Shown here piece after piece: positions 33,621 through 43,155 of a DNA stretch of 64,000 nt. Location: assembly GCF_041929345.1 (NCBI RefSeq), contig NZ_JBHFNQ010000052.1, positions 62,001-126,000 on the forward strand, given 5' to 3'. Origin of the DNA: Floridanema aerugineum (GTDB lineage: Bacteria; Cyanobacteriota; Cyanobacteriia; Cyanobacteriales; Aerosakkonemataceae). How positions within the stretch are numbered: the first letter of the stretch is position 1; every line of letters begins with the position of its first letter. Below the pieces are notes generated by a model. That model saw nothing but the letters and a program-made list of their open reading frames with translations, ran no database searches and had not been told where the DNA came from. The position numbers and the translations under genes were made by a program.

Positions 33621-35594
33621 TTAACTCTCTTGAGCAGCGTACTCTTCTGCTGAGAGAATTCGCCAACCTGACGCACCATCAATTTCTAAAACTTTTTGGT
33701 GAAAAGCTAACAAACTGGCGCGATGTCCTACGCTAACAAATGTCGTTTTACCAGTGCGTATTTGTTCGTAAAGTTCAGCCTCATTTTTCAAATCTAAAGC
33801 ACTAGTAGCTTCATCTAAAATTGCATAACGAGGTGCAGTTAATAACAACCTAGCGAAAGCTAAACGCTGTTGTTCTCCTAATGAAAGAACAGTTGACCAA
33901 TCTAATTCAGCATCAAATCCACCAACTCTTTCCGGTAAGTCAGCAAGATTAACTTGAACTAACACTTCCCGCAGTTTATTTTCGCTAATCTCTCGACTAG
34001 TAAAAGGATACAACAATTGATCGCGCAAAGTACCAAGAATCATGTAAGGACGTTGGGGTAAAAATAGCATCTCTTCCAGTTTTGGACGTACCAATTTTCC
34101 TGTACCAGAGTTCCATAAACCAGCAATTGCTCGCAGTAAAGAACTTTTCCCCGCACCACTGCGTCCCATAATTAATAAACCCTCACCCGGTTCAACATCT
34201 AAAGACAAATCTTTTACCAATGTTTTCTGATAGTTTGGAGTTTCCAAAGTAACGTGTTCTAAAGCTAAGTGAGAATCAATTGTCATATCAATTGTAGTTG
34301 CGCCTTCGGGACGTTCTTTTGCATTTGTAATCATTGCGTCTTCAAATTCACCTAAACGATTCACACCAGCAGCAAAAGCACTCAATGATTCAAACTGAGT
34401 AACTATCACAGATAAAGCTGATAAAACCTGACCAAAAGCAAGACCTGCTTGAGCAATTGCACCGAAATCTATTTCACCAGCAAAGTATCTGGGAGCAACA
34501 ACTAAAGAAGGTACAATAATTACAAAATAATTGTAACCAGTGGTAAAAAAATCCAAGTTTCGTTGCCAGCCAATCAAAATATTAAAATTTCGCAAAACTT
34601 CAACAAACCTCTGTTTTACAGAAGCAGATTCTTGAGCTTCACCTCGATAGAATGCAATTGATTCGGCGTTATCCCGGACGTGAACTAAACCATAACGAAA
34701 GTCTGCTTCTCGGCGGAGTTGATTAAAGTTAATCCCAATCAAACGTCTGCCAATTAAAATGGTAGTAATTGTCCCAAAGGTAGCGTATAAAATTAATACC
34801 AACACTAAAGGTACAGAAATTGTCCAGAGGACACCTGTAAAAGCAATCAAATCAATGATTGAACCGAGAATGATTAGTAAGAACGTAAGGGAAGTGCGAG
34901 TAAATGAGCGAATGTCTTCGGAAATTCTTTGGTCAGGGTTGTCAATTTTACTGTTATTGTTGATGTCATAATAAGTGCGATCGCCAAAGTAATCATCTAA
35001 AAATCGATTTGTCAGCCAATCTCGCCAATTAACACCTAGTTTTTCTCGCACATAGCCATAATAAACAACTATCGGTGTACCAACTACAAAAACACTGGCA
35101 TAAACAAACAAAAATCGCCAATAAGTAGGCGCATCTTTTTGCGCTAAAGCCGTTTGGAAAAATCTCCCTACATAGCTAATAACTACATTTAAACCGCTGA
35201 CTGAAAGCGAGAGTAACAGCAGAACAGATAATAAAGCCCAAGGTTGCCAACGCGAAATTAAATTCCGCCGATAGATGAAGAAAATAATAACTGGTGTTAT
35301 CAATACAGCGATAATCACGAAAATTGCTGGAGAATTGATCAGCTTAGTAATATTTTGGGCTAAACCGGGGGCGATGCTATTAAAAAATTCAGGAAATAAA
35401 TACTGACTACCTAAGCTAACAACGGCTACTGCAACGAACAAAAGTGCTGCGAGAAATACTAACAAAAGTGCTAGCAGAATCAAAAAAGTGGCGCTAATTC
35501 TACCGGAAGTAGGATACCAATAAGGCTGTGCGATCGCGATAAATCGATTCCATAGCTGACGGTCAAAACGATTAAGCTGCTCAGATCTTGTCAT
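33621..35594 (-). CDS. SbmA/BacA-like ABC transporter (permease-ATPase)
   Basis: A 657-residue half-transporter of the ABCD/YddA type. An N-terminal membrane domain of about six helices (residues 25-330) carries the SbmA-like segment VNWRDWLTNRFLDDYFGDRT. The ATPase domain has Walker A GRSGAGKSSLLRAIAGLW, the signature LSLGEQQRLAFARLLL, and Walker B YAILDEATSAL. Relatives carry peptides, vitamin B12 or very-long-chain lipids. It works as a homodimer. No partner gene is coupled. Confidence 0.9.
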   Translation of the reverse strand: MTRSEQLNRFDRQLWNRFIAIAQPYWYPTSGRISATFLILLALLLVFLAALLFVAVAVVSLGSQYLFPEFFNSIAPGLAQNITKLINSPAIFVIIAVLITPVIIFFIYRRNLISRWQPWALLSVLLLLSLSVSGLNVVISYVGRFFQTALAQKDAPTYWRFLFVYASVFVVGTPIVVYYGYVREKLGVNWRDWLTNRFLDDYFGDRTYYDINNNSKIDNPDQRISEDIRSFTRTSLTFLLIILGSIIDLIAFTGVLWTISVPLVLVLILYATFGTITTILIGRRLIGINFNQLRREADFRYGLVHVRDNAESIAFYRGEAQESASVKQRFVEVLRNFNILIGWQRNLDFFTTGYNYFVIIVPSLVVAPRYFAGEIDFGAIAQAGLAFGQVLSALSVIVTQFESLSAFAAGVNRLGEFEDAMITNAKERPEGATTIDMTIDSHLALEHVTLETPNYQKTLVKDLSLDVEPGEGLLIMGRSGAGKSSLLRAIAGLWNSGTGKLVRPKLEEMLFLPQRPYMILGTLRDQLLYPFTSREISENKLREVLVQVNLADLPERVGGFDAELDWSTVLSLGEQQRLAFARLLLTAPRYAILDEATSALDLKNEAELYEQIRTGKTTFVSVGHRASLLAFHQKVLEIDGASGWRILSAEEYAAQES

Positions 35595-35645
35595 GTGAAT
35601 TTCTTAGAATAGAAGAAAGTTATTTGATTGCTAGGAGCAAATTAA

Positions 35646-36026
35646 ATGATACACAAATTTCGCTTACTTTGCTTAATTATGATTTTCGCATTGGTAATTA
35701 TACCTGTTCAAGTAAAAGCTCAAGTATCGGTAGGTCTAGAGTCTCGTCTTGCTAGATTAGAAGCAGAAAATCTGCAACTGCGATCGCAACTTAGTCGCAT
35801 AGAATCACAATTAAACCAATCCCAAGGTAGAACTTTATCCAGACCTAATTTAAGCACTCCTGTTCGTCCGCCTACTTCTGCAACAGTTCCCTATCGGGGT
35901 AGCACATCTACTTTATCATCCGATCCCCTATTTCAAAGATTATCTACTTTGGTAATAGAATTAAAGGAACGAATTCAAGTATTAGAAGCAAAAGTCGCTG
36001 CTTCTAGAACTCAAAGAAAACCGTAA
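35646..36026 (+). CDS. Small secreted coiled-coil protein
   Basis: A 126-residue protein with TAGGAG ahead of ATG 35646 and a signal peptide (FRLLCLIMIFALVIIPVQ, cut near VKAQ). A coiled coil follows, SRLARLEAENLQLRSQLSRI, then a Ser/Thr/Pro-rich linker and a second coil, LVIELKERIQVLEAKVAAS. It is probably periplasmic. No family is recognised. The ABC transporter is divergently encoded upstream. An 18-codon reading frame at 36057 downstream was not accepted as a gene. Confidence 0.65.
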   Translation: MIHKFRLLCLIMIFALVIIPVQVKAQVSVGLESRLARLEAENLQLRSQLSRIESQLNQSQGRTLSRPNLSTPVRPPTSATVPYRGSTSTLSSDPLFQRLSTLVIELKERIQVLEAKVAASRTQRKP

Positions 36027-36139
36027 AAACAAATCTTTTTATCTAGCGATTCTCATGGCTGACCAATCAAATATTAACGGCTTTGTACCACAAATAACTG
36101 TAGAAGATTAAGTTTAACCGCGCCATAAACATAAAATAT

Positions 36140-36358
36140 TTAAGCCGCAACGGTTGCTGGACTTGGAGGGACTAAACCTTCTTCTTGGCAATAGTCGAGG
36201 TAGCTGGCGATCGCTTCTTGAGCATTAGCGATCGCTTCTTCATAAGTTTTCCCATAAGTGCAAGGTTGCATCGCCAATTTAGCAAACTCTGGCAGCGTTA
36301 CCAAATATAATTGATCCTCTTCTGACCATTGAATTAATATAGTATAGCGGTAATTCAT
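36140..36358 (-). CDS. hicB: HicB antitoxin
   Basis: A 72-residue HicB domain protein: YRYTILIQWSEEDQLYLVTL, PEFAKLAMQPCTYGKTYEEA, and a closing helix IASYLDYCQEEGLVPPS. It starts within the last four codons of hicA (4-base overlap), in the common hicA-hicB order. It neutralises the HicA ribonuclease. It lacks an added DNA-binding tail, so autoregulation may be weak or depend on the complex. Confidence 0.88.
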   Translation of the reverse strand: MNYRYTILIQWSEEDQLYLVTLPEFAKLAMQPCTYGKTYEEAIANAQEAIASYLDYCQEEGLVPPSPATVAA

Positions 36359-36576
36359 TCCTCTGATTCCTCCGCTGCAATTTTTTCTAACTCTTGAATC
36401 GCTTGGTTTAATAGTTTTTCCAAATATAAGGGTGTATCCTCACCGTCTTTAAAAGCAATGGTAATCAAAAGTTGGAGTTGCGGATGTTTCCAGTTTTGAT
36501 GACTACCTTTGCCGCGCCGCTGGACAAATCCCAATCTAATCAATTCAGCTTTGTATTCCCGAATTTTCCTGGGCAT
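36355..36576 (-). CDS. hicA: HicA toxin (mRNA interferase)
   Basis: A 73-residue protein of the double-stranded RNA-binding-like HicA fold. The catalytic histidine is in the hallmark RRGKGSHQNWKHP. IREYKAELIRLGF precedes it, and LEKLLNQAIQELEK closes the domain. HicA cleaves mRNA independent of the ribosome. The gene is complete, and the HicB partner overlaps at the 3' end. Confidence 0.88.
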   Translation of the reverse strand: MPRKIREYKAELIRLGFVQRRGKGSHQNWKHPQLQLLITIAFKDGEDTPLYLEKLLNQAIQELEKIAAEESEE

Positions 36577-36677
36577 ATATGCCTTTACTTAATTTACATA
36601 ATTTCCCATGAAGTCGCTTTAGTTGATATTTTAGCATTGTGTTGCTTTTTGTGGATGTGGAGTGCGATCGCTTTGGT

Positions 36678-37301
36678 TCATTTCCTAACTTGAATTACCT
36701 GCAAACTTCCACCCGCGTACAAACGTTGCTGCAACTCCTGAAAACCAAAATAACGCAACAACCCAAGCAAATCAGTATTAATTAATTCCCAAGCAGTTTC
36801 CGTTTCAAACAACCACATAAATATAGATATCGCAGGCCAAAACAGCGGATTTGTGGGAGCATGAAAATCAACTAAAGTAAAAATTCCCCCTGGTTTTAAT
36901 ACTCGATAAACTTGTTGTAAAATTTGCCTTAACTGTTCGGGTTTCATTTCGTGCATTGCCACACTGGTATGCACCACATCAAAAGTATTATCTGCAAAAG
37001 GCATTTCTTCGGCAAACGCTTCCACATACTCAGCTTCCGGGACATTATTTTTTGCTCGTTGCAAAGATAAAGGAGAAGCATCTAACCCTATCACATTTTG
37101 GGAATATTGCACTAAAACTTGAGTAGCTTGACCACTACCACAACAGAGATCCAAAACTTTTGTTTGTGAGTTAATACTTAGACCTTGTAAAGCAAGTTGA
37201 CGAAATCGCCCTTCGCCACCCACACTCAAAGCTGAGATGCGGGAAATAGCATCGTAAAGCCATTGATACTGGTAACTCCAGTTTCGTAGAATAGTCGCCA
37301 A
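36678..37301 (-). CDS. Class I SAM-dependent methyltransferase
   Basis: A 207-residue methyltransferase. The SAM-binding glycine loop is VLDLCCGSGQATQVL. NVIGLDASPLSLQRAKNN, FADNTFDVVHTSVAMHEM and VLKPGGIFTLVDFHAPT follow in the order of the UbiE/MenG group. A TTG at 37301 is used as start because AAGGG lies 5 bases upstream; no ATG occurs before the conserved region. The substrate is unknown, possibly a quinone or other lipid. Confidence 0.85.
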   Translation of the reverse strand: MATILRNWSYQYQWLYDAISRISALSVGGEGRFRQLALQGLSINSQTKVLDLCCGSGQATQVLVQYSQNVIGLDASPLSLQRAKNNVPEAEYVEAFAEEMPFADNTFDVVHTSVAMHEMKPEQLRQILQQVYRVLKPGGIFTLVDFHAPTNPLFWPAISIFMWLFETETAWELINTDLLGLLRYFGFQELQQRLYAGGSLQVIQVRK

Positions 37302-37413
37302 AACCCTTACTCCTGCAAAATTGTGTATTTATTGTTGCTAACTGAAACAATTAAAGCGATATATTGTTAAAATCGGTAACAAATATGAAAACATTAGAAA
37401 ACTTGTAATCGTT

Positions 37414-38577
37414 ATGGGGCGTACTGGGGTATTACTACTTAATTTAGGTGGGCCAGAGCAAATCGATGATGTCCGACCTTTTCTTTTTAACCTATTCTCT
37501 GACCCGGAAATTATTCGCTTGCCTTTTCCTTGGTTGCAAAAACCTTTGGCATGGCTAATTTCTAGTTTACGCTCCAAAAAATCGCAAGAAAACTACCTAG
37601 CGATCGGTGGTGGTTCTCCTTTACGTCAAGTTACAGAAGCTCAAGCAGTAGCTTTACAAGAACACTTAAAGGAAAAAGGAGAACCTGTAGGTATTTATAT
37701 CGGGATGCGTTATTGGCATCCTTTCACTGAGGAAGCGATTGCTAAGATTAAACGCGATCGCATCGACAACCTAGTAATCCTACCGCTTTATCCCCAATTT
37801 TCTATCAGCACCAGCGGTTCTAGCTTCCGTCTTTTAGAAAAACTCTGGCAAGAAGACCCCTCATTAAACCGAATTAATTACACTGTAATTCGTTCCTGGT
37901 ATGAGCAACCCGGTTATCTACAAGCAATGGCGCAGTTGATCGCTCAGGAACTTGACCGATTTTCTAACCCTGACGAAGTAACAATTTTCTTTAGTGCTCA
38001 CGGCGTTCCCGTTAGTTACGTGGAAGAAGCAGGCGATCCTTATCAGAAAGAAATTGAGGAATGCACAGATTTAATCATGCAAACCTTAAATCGCCCAAAT
38101 CCCCACGTCTTAGCATATCAAAGTCGGGTTGGCCCTGTAGAATGGCTCAAACCTTACACAGAAGATGCCATTCAAGAACTCGCTGCTGAGGGTGTGAACA
38201 ATTTATTAGTAGTACCCATTAGCTTTGTTTCTGAACATATTGAAACCTTGCAAGAAATCGACATTGAATATCGAGAAATAGCCGAAGAAGCAGGTATTCA
38301 TAACTTCCGTCGAGTTCCCGCTTTAAATACTCACCCAGTATTTATTGAAGCTTTAGCAAATTTGGTAGTTGGTGCTCTCAACTCTCCCAGAGTGATGCTT
38401 TCCGAAGTCACCCAAATGAAGAAGAAAGTGAAAATGTACCCTCAAGAACGTTGGGAATGGGGTTTGACTCCTTCGGCGGAAGTTTGGAATGGACGGTTAG
38501 CAATGCTTGGTTTGATCGCTTTATTAATTGAGTTAATCAGCGGTCATGGCCCATTGCATTTAGTAGGATTGTTGTAA
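37414..38577 (+). CDS. hemH: Ferrochelatase with chlorophyll a/b-binding-like tail
   Basis: Inserts Fe2+ into protoporphyrin IX, the branch step from chlorophyll to heme. The ferrochelatase domain (1-320) shows LLNLGGPEQIDDVRPFLFNL, the catalytic His in FSAHGVPVSYVEEAG, and FVSEHIETLQEIDIEY. Residues 345-387 form the cyanobacterial extension: a linker then one membrane helix with the CAB motif EVWNGRLAMLGLIALLIE. The tail anchors the enzyme in thylakoids and links heme synthesis to pigment status. The methyltransferase is divergent. Confidence 0.97.
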   Translation: MGRTGVLLLNLGGPEQIDDVRPFLFNLFSDPEIIRLPFPWLQKPLAWLISSLRSKKSQENYLAIGGGSPLRQVTEAQAVALQEHLKEKGEPVGIYIGMRYWHPFTEEAIAKIKRDRIDNLVILPLYPQFSISTSGSSFRLLEKLWQEDPSLNRINYTVIRSWYEQPGYLQAMAQLIAQELDRFSNPDEVTIFFSAHGVPVSYVEEAGDPYQKEIEECTDLIMQTLNRPNPHVLAYQSRVGPVEWLKPYTEDAIQELAAEGVNNLLVVPISFVSEHIETLQEIDIEYREIAEEAGIHNFRRVPALNTHPVFIEALANLVVGALNSPRVMLSEVTQMKKKVKMYPQERWEWGLTPSAEVWNGRLAMLGLIALLIELISGHGPLHLVGLL

Positions 38578-38587
38578 AGCTGAATCT

Positions 38588-38622
38588 AGATCCCCGACGA
38601 AAGCAGAAGTTGTCGGGGATCT
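38588..38622. terminator. Hairpin between hemH and the ABC exporter
   Basis: AGATCCCCGAC (38588-38598) pairs with GTCGGGGATCT (38612-38622) around a 13-base loop. It lies 11 bases after the hemH stop and 21 bases from the exporter stop, so it could terminate both convergent transcripts, but there is no T-run. A perfect version of the same arms is at 55245-55277. Confidence 0.5.
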
Positions 38623-38642
38623 GGTTAGATCTGGTTAGCATT

Positions 38643-40292
38643 TCAGGTAAAGGCACTATCATAAATTACTTTGCCGTAGTCGAGTTTGATAATCCGATCG
38701 CCAACCTCAAAATATTGATCGTCGTGACTAATTACTAACACTAATTTACCTTGATCTCTAAGTTTGGGCAAAAACTGCGTGTAAAATAACTCTTTAAAAA
38801 TTGGGTCTTGATCTGATGCCCATTCATCAAACAGGTAAATTGGTCTGTTTTCTAAATAAGCAGTTAGCAATGCTAATCTTTTGCGCTGTCCTTGGGAAAG
38901 TGCGGTGGTGGAAAGTTTACCATTTTCCACTGTTACTTTGTGGTCTAGTTGCAGTTGACGCAAATATGTTTGGGCGACGGAATCAAGATTATATTTGGCA
39001 ACACCTAAAAGTCGATCGAACAAATAAAAGTCGGAAAAAACCACCGAAAAATGCTGACGATACCACTCCCGATTTGGTTGATTAATTTGTTGATTGTCTA
39101 AACAGATTTTGCCAGATTCGGGAATATAAAGTCCGGTAATTAGTTTAGCTAACGTAGATTTACCGCTACCATTACCACCAATCAGAAATACCACTTCTCC
39201 GGGTTTAAATTTTAGGTTGATTGGCCCAAGGGTAAAGTCTAGATTTTCGCGATCGCTCCCATAACCATGAGTCACTCCCTGCAATTCTAAACTATGCCAA
39301 TCAAGTTTTAAACCTTGGTTAGGAGAATTAACCAATGCAGGTGTAGCTGCTTCTGCTTCAGCGTAACTAGCCAAAGCTAAACCTAATACCTCAATTTTTT
39401 TTAAAGCCACATCTGCTTTAGTTAATAAAGGCAATCTATTCACAATGATTTCCATTGGAGAAATCAAATATGTGAAAGTCAAAACATAAACTGTGACTGT
39501 TTTCGGGTTAATAGTAATTAGATTGGGTAGGAAAAACAAAACCGCACCAATGGCGAAGAAAAAGATTAATTTACCCCAACTAGCATGAACCGCAAATAGA
39601 GACAAACCCCGAAAGTTATACCTCCGAAAATTTGCTGCTGTAGCTATTAAATCTTCAACTATAAAATCTTGCCGACGCTGATAATTTAACTTTAATTCCT
39701 TGATTCCCTCGGAAATTGTCCGGAAATTATTAAATAGGATATCCTGTTCTTCACGGGCTAAAGCTAGGATTTGTCTGCCCTTTTTGAAAAACCAATTGGA
39801 ACTGGAAATGGCGATCGCTAACAACACCAAAATCATCAGCAAAACTTGTGGCGACAGCCAAGTAATATAAAGTAAACACCCACCGACGATCGCTAAATTA
39901 ATACAAATCAAAGGCAAACTAAACACCGCCTGAGAAATTGCCTGCACATCCTCAGTCAAAGTTGCCAGCAATCTTGGTGTTCCTAACTTTTCCAACTGAC
40001 TCAACTCCGAAGCGAGGATTTGCCGACTCAACTGCAACTGCATTTGGAATACTGCATCCAGGGCTAACTTAATTAACACCACTTGAGAGAAAATACTCGT
40101 CAGCAACACCAGCACCACCAAACCCACAAATCCCCAAGGGAGCACTGCTGAGGAAGAGTGACCATTGTTACTGACAGCATTCCCAATCAAGGCTATCAAA
40201 CCCGCACTACTAGCACCACTGAGAAAACCTGTGACAATAGCCAGAGTGACCATTTTCCAGGAGGAACGCAACAGAAAATAAATTATATTCAT
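38643..40292 (-). CDS. Cyclic-peptide-type ABC exporter (permease-ATPase)
   Basis: A 549-residue half-transporter. Six membrane helices occupy residues 15-290, starting LLRSSWKMVTLAIVTGFLSG, a pattern of the SyrD/PvdE cyclic-peptide exporter family. The ATPase has Walker A FLIGGNGSGKSTLAKLITGL, the signature ALSQGQRKRLALL and Walker B IYLFDEWASDQDP. FYTQFLPKLRDQGKLVLVIS ends the core. There is no biosynthetic cluster next to it, so the cargo is unknown. It is divergent from a glycosyltransferase 38 bases away. Confidence 0.88.
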   Translation of the reverse strand: MNIIYFLLRSSWKMVTLAIVTGFLSGASSAGLIALIGNAVSNNGHSSSAVLPWGFVGLVVLVLLTSIFSQVVLIKLALDAVFQMQLQLSRQILASELSQLEKLGTPRLLATLTEDVQAISQAVFSLPLICINLAIVGGCLLYITWLSPQVLLMILVLLAIAISSSNWFFKKGRQILALAREEQDILFNNFRTISEGIKELKLNYQRRQDFIVEDLIATAANFRRYNFRGLSLFAVHASWGKLIFFFAIGAVLFFLPNLITINPKTVTVYVLTFTYLISPMEIIVNRLPLLTKADVALKKIEVLGLALASYAEAEAATPALVNSPNQGLKLDWHSLELQGVTHGYGSDRENLDFTLGPINLKFKPGEVVFLIGGNGSGKSTLAKLITGLYIPESGKICLDNQQINQPNREWYRQHFSVVFSDFYLFDRLLGVAKYNLDSVAQTYLRQLQLDHKVTVENGKLSTTALSQGQRKRLALLTAYLENRPIYLFDEWASDQDPIFKELFYTQFLPKLRDQGKLVLVISHDDQYFEVGDRIIKLDYGKVIYDSAFT

Positions 40293-40330
40293 AAGAAATT
40301 GTTAATTATGTCTGCTCGAGAATATACCTG

Positions 40331-41338
40331 ATGGAAGATTTACAAACACCATTAATGCGGAGTTTACCTAGTTTTTCGCTCGTCCTCGAAACCGAAAATT
40401 TGGCGAACGCTAATCCCAAGGACTTAGCTAAATCTCTGAACTCCTTGGCAAATCAGGAAGTTTCTCCAAATTTAGCCAACGAAGTCTTGTTGCTTGAAAG
40501 TGGCGATACCCCTCCTGAATTACTAAAAGAGCTTTGTCAACAGTACCCTTGGATTAAAGTTCACCATACCAACGTCAAGACTAGCTATTACGAAGTCAAA
40601 ATGCTGGGGGCGGAACTAGTCACAGGGGAAATAGTAGTTTACTGCGATTCTGACTGCATCTACCAAAAAGATTGGCTAAAAAATATACTGACTTCCTTTA
40701 CTCAGGGGGATGACATTCAAATCGTAGCTGGAGAAACCATCTCTAGGGGCAAAGGCCCTTATGGTACAGCAATGGCTTTAACCTACATTTTTCCTCAGTA
40801 TTCCCACAAAAAAAGTTTAGCTAAAACATCTCAATACTTTTTGAATAACGTTGCTTTTCGCAGAGATTTTTTGCTGAAACATCCTATTCCCTTAGATTTA
40901 CCCTTGTATCGTGGCAACTGTGTGATTCATGCTTATAACTTACTTGAGCAAGGTTTCACTATTTGGCAACATCCACAAGCTAAAGCTAATCATGCACCAC
41001 CATCGGGAATGTCGCATTTTTTCTGGCGTTTTTTACTCATGGGTCATGATTATTTCTGGCAAAAATCTCTTCTGAAAACCGCTATTTCAACTTCGGGGAA
41101 ATCTTACTCAACTTTAATGTTGGACACCAAAAGTAAACTGCAAGCTTTTTGGGAAAGATTTAGCGGTATGTTAATTAGACAACCTCTACATTTAGTTTAC
41201 TTGCCTTTTGCTATCCCAATTGTAATTAGCTCTTTGATACTAATTGTAGTGGGTTATCTAATCACTGTGTTTCAGCCCAATTACTTACTGAATACTTATC
41301 AGGTAATGCAGGGAGAAGAGTTGATTTTATCAACTTAA
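40331..41338 (+). CDS. Family 2 glycosyltransferase, membrane-associated
   Basis: A 335-residue GT2 protein. The GT-A core has the metal-binding motif VVYCDSDCIYQKDWL (DSD) and the preceding VLLLESGDTPPELLKELC. FLNNVAFRRDFLLKHPIP supplies the acceptor-side region. A C-terminal membrane helix (LPFAIPIVISSLILIVVGYL) anchors it. It probably builds a surface glycan or glycolipid. The convergent glycosyltransferase at 41409 suggests a shared pathway. Confidence 0.85.
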   Translation: MEDLQTPLMRSLPSFSLVLETENLANANPKDLAKSLNSLANQEVSPNLANEVLLLESGDTPPELLKELCQQYPWIKVHHTNVKTSYYEVKMLGAELVTGEIVVYCDSDCIYQKDWLKNILTSFTQGDDIQIVAGETISRGKGPYGTAMALTYIFPQYSHKKSLAKTSQYFLNNVAFRRDFLLKHPIPLDLPLYRGNCVIHAYNLLEQGFTIWQHPQAKANHAPPSGMSHFFWRFLLMGHDYFWQKSLLKTAISTSGKSYSTLMLDTKSKLQAFWERFSGMLIRQPLHLVYLPFAIPIVISSLILIVVGYLITVFQPNYLLNTYQVMQGEELILST

Positions 41339-41408
41339 GGGAATAGGGAACAGGGAAAATTAATCAGTTCGCTCCAGAAAAAAATCCCAGTCCCCACTCC
41401 CCATTCCA

Positions 41409-42548
41409 TTAACTATCGCCTTGAACAATCAAACCATCTTTTTCGATTTTCAACCATCTGCCACGCCAATATATATGTTGCCCAAAAGCGCCGAGTGTCC
41501 AAACAATTAAGCTGAAAATATCTCGGAAGGGAAGTAACCACAACCAGAGTAAAACTTTTGGACAGTTCATACTAAAGATGGCAATTAATACTTGAATGTA
41601 GCGAATGATAAAAGTTATTAGGCATAGAGCGATCGCCCAATTTTCCCATCCCGATATGAACAGTAACAAAATACTATATACAGTGCCGTAACAAAACACC
41701 ATCCCATAGTATTGTAAACCTCGATTAAACCGAATTGTTCTTGCCCAACGCACCTCTCTTTGAAAGAAAGACCAAAAACTTTCGCCAGTAGTATCTGACT
41801 CTAAAATATGTCGAGAAAATTCAATTTTATAACCCGCTTCTACTGCTCGTTTAGCTAAGTTATAATCCGAGCCAATGCGGCTTAAATGCAATCCCCCAAA
41901 TTGTGTTAAAGATGATTTACGAGTTACCATTGTTGGGCCAACAGCAAATTTAAAACCGCGATCGATCGCTCCTGAAATTAAAGCCGAGGGAATAAAATCA
42001 AAACACCGACCAAAAGAGGCTAAAGCTGCTACTATTGTCCGAGGATTTTTGCCCACATATCCACAAGTTACTAAGCCAGTTTTCGGATCTTTTAAGGGAG
42101 CAGTGACAATACTAATATAGTCAGGAATTACTCGAATATCACTATCAGCAAAGATAATGATTTCATGTTGAGCAGCTTCTAAAAGATAACTTAAATTGCT
42201 ATCTTTGTAATTGATACCTCGCGGTTTTAAACCAATTAATAGTTTAACGCGATCGGGATATTTCGCCGCCAACTCTTTTAACAAAGGAACCGCCGGATCT
42301 TCCGGGTCTAACACTCCAAAAAGTACTTCATAATTGGGGTAATTTTGCTGACAAAATGATGACCAATTCTCCCAGGCTCCCTCATCAATACCACAAACTG
42401 GTATCATCAGCGAAACAGGGTCTTCGGAAGAATTTATCACCTGTTCTTTAGGTGCAAAAAATTTGATAGTGCAGATGGCACAGGTGATGTAAAAAGCGAT
42501 CGAGCCGCTAATTAAGATTAGGAGGACAATTTGAAAAAACAGCATCAT
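41409..42548 (-). CDS. Family 2/21 glycosyltransferase (HpnI/ceramide-glucosyltransferase-like)
   Basis: A 379-residue enzyme with an N-terminal helix (IVLLILISGSIAFYITCAIC) and C-terminal helices around residues 285-340. Catalytic motifs are D1 in VLFGVLDPEDPAVPLL, the DSD of IIIFADSDIRVIPDYI, GSDYNLAKRAVEAGYKI with the third Asp, and QREVRWARTIRF, the (Q/R)xxRW motif. This set matches GT21 ceramide glucosyltransferases and HpnI of hopanoid synthesis. A lipid acceptor such as a hopanoid or sterol-like lipid is therefore likely. Confidence 0.85.
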   Translation of the reverse strand: MMLFFQIVLLILISGSIAFYITCAICTIKFFAPKEQVINSSEDPVSLMIPVCGIDEGAWENWSSFCQQNYPNYEVLFGVLDPEDPAVPLLKELAAKYPDRVKLLIGLKPRGINYKDSNLSYLLEAAQHEIIIFADSDIRVIPDYISIVTAPLKDPKTGLVTCGYVGKNPRTIVAALASFGRCFDFIPSALISGAIDRGFKFAVGPTMVTRKSSLTQFGGLHLSRIGSDYNLAKRAVEAGYKIEFSRHILESDTTGESFWSFFQREVRWARTIRFNRGLQYYGMVFCYGTVYSILLLFISGWENWAIALCLITFIIRYIQVLIAIFSMNCPKVLLWLWLLPFRDIFSLIVWTLGAFGQHIYWRGRWLKIEKDGLIVQGDS

Positions 42549-42690
42549 GGGTTACTTTCGCTAACTATGGTAAAGTTTCCATTATAAACATTACCTGAAA
42601 AGTACATTAAGGAGAATGTAACCCGTAGATAAATACACATAAACCAGAAAAGTTGTTGAAAAAATCCTCAAATTATCCTGAGAGGTAGAA

Positions 42691-43155
42691 ATGGCATTAA
42701 ACTATGTATTAAACTTGGAAGCTAATATTAAACCAGTAGAAACTTTGCAGATAATTTCTAAATATCTTGGTCTAAAATGGCACAAAAGAGATAGTTTAAC
42801 TGGCTCAGGCGTTGTTGTGTACGCAACTCAAAAAAGTCAAATAGGGCAGGAAGTTATTGCCGAAGAGTTTGGTTTTCAACCAAGCATAGTTGTAGATTTC
42901 CGTATTAATCCGAAAGATGCTTATGAAGAAGGTAAACATACTTTAATAAAAGGTACTTTGGACTTACTCGATCGTGTTCAAGGAGATGCTGTTTTGCTAT
43001 TCAACGGGGAACAACCTGTACTGCAAAGAATCAATGGAAAACTTAGACTCTACTCAGGATGGGAGGCTACATTAATAAATATACTTCACGATCGTAAACT
43101 ACCTTATGAACTTTATCAGCCACAATCATCTTCAACAAACATCAAAGTTGGCTAA
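42691..43155 (+). CDS. Unknown soluble protein
   Basis: A 154-residue protein with AGAGGTAG before ATG 42691. The predicted alternation of strands and helices is clear: LNYVLNLEANIKPVETLQII, FGFQPSIVVDFRINPK, and GDAVLLFNGEQPVLQRING. I do not recognise a definite family; the two-strand/one-helix units recall contact-dependent immunity proteins of the SitI3 kind, but this is a weak impression. It overlaps the end of the Phd antitoxin tail to tail. Confidence 0.6.
   Translation: MALNYVLNLEANIKPVETLQIISKYLGLKWHKRDSLTGSGVVVYATQKSQIGQEVIAEEFGFQPSIVVDFRINPKDAYEEGKHTLIKGTLDLLDRVQGDAVLLFNGEQPVLQRINGKLRLYSGWEATLINILHDRKLPYELYQPQSSSTNIKVG

Noticed and set aside
36057..36113. 18-codon frame starting MADQSNINGF
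   Set aside because: Too short and without ribosome site or context; at best a remnant.
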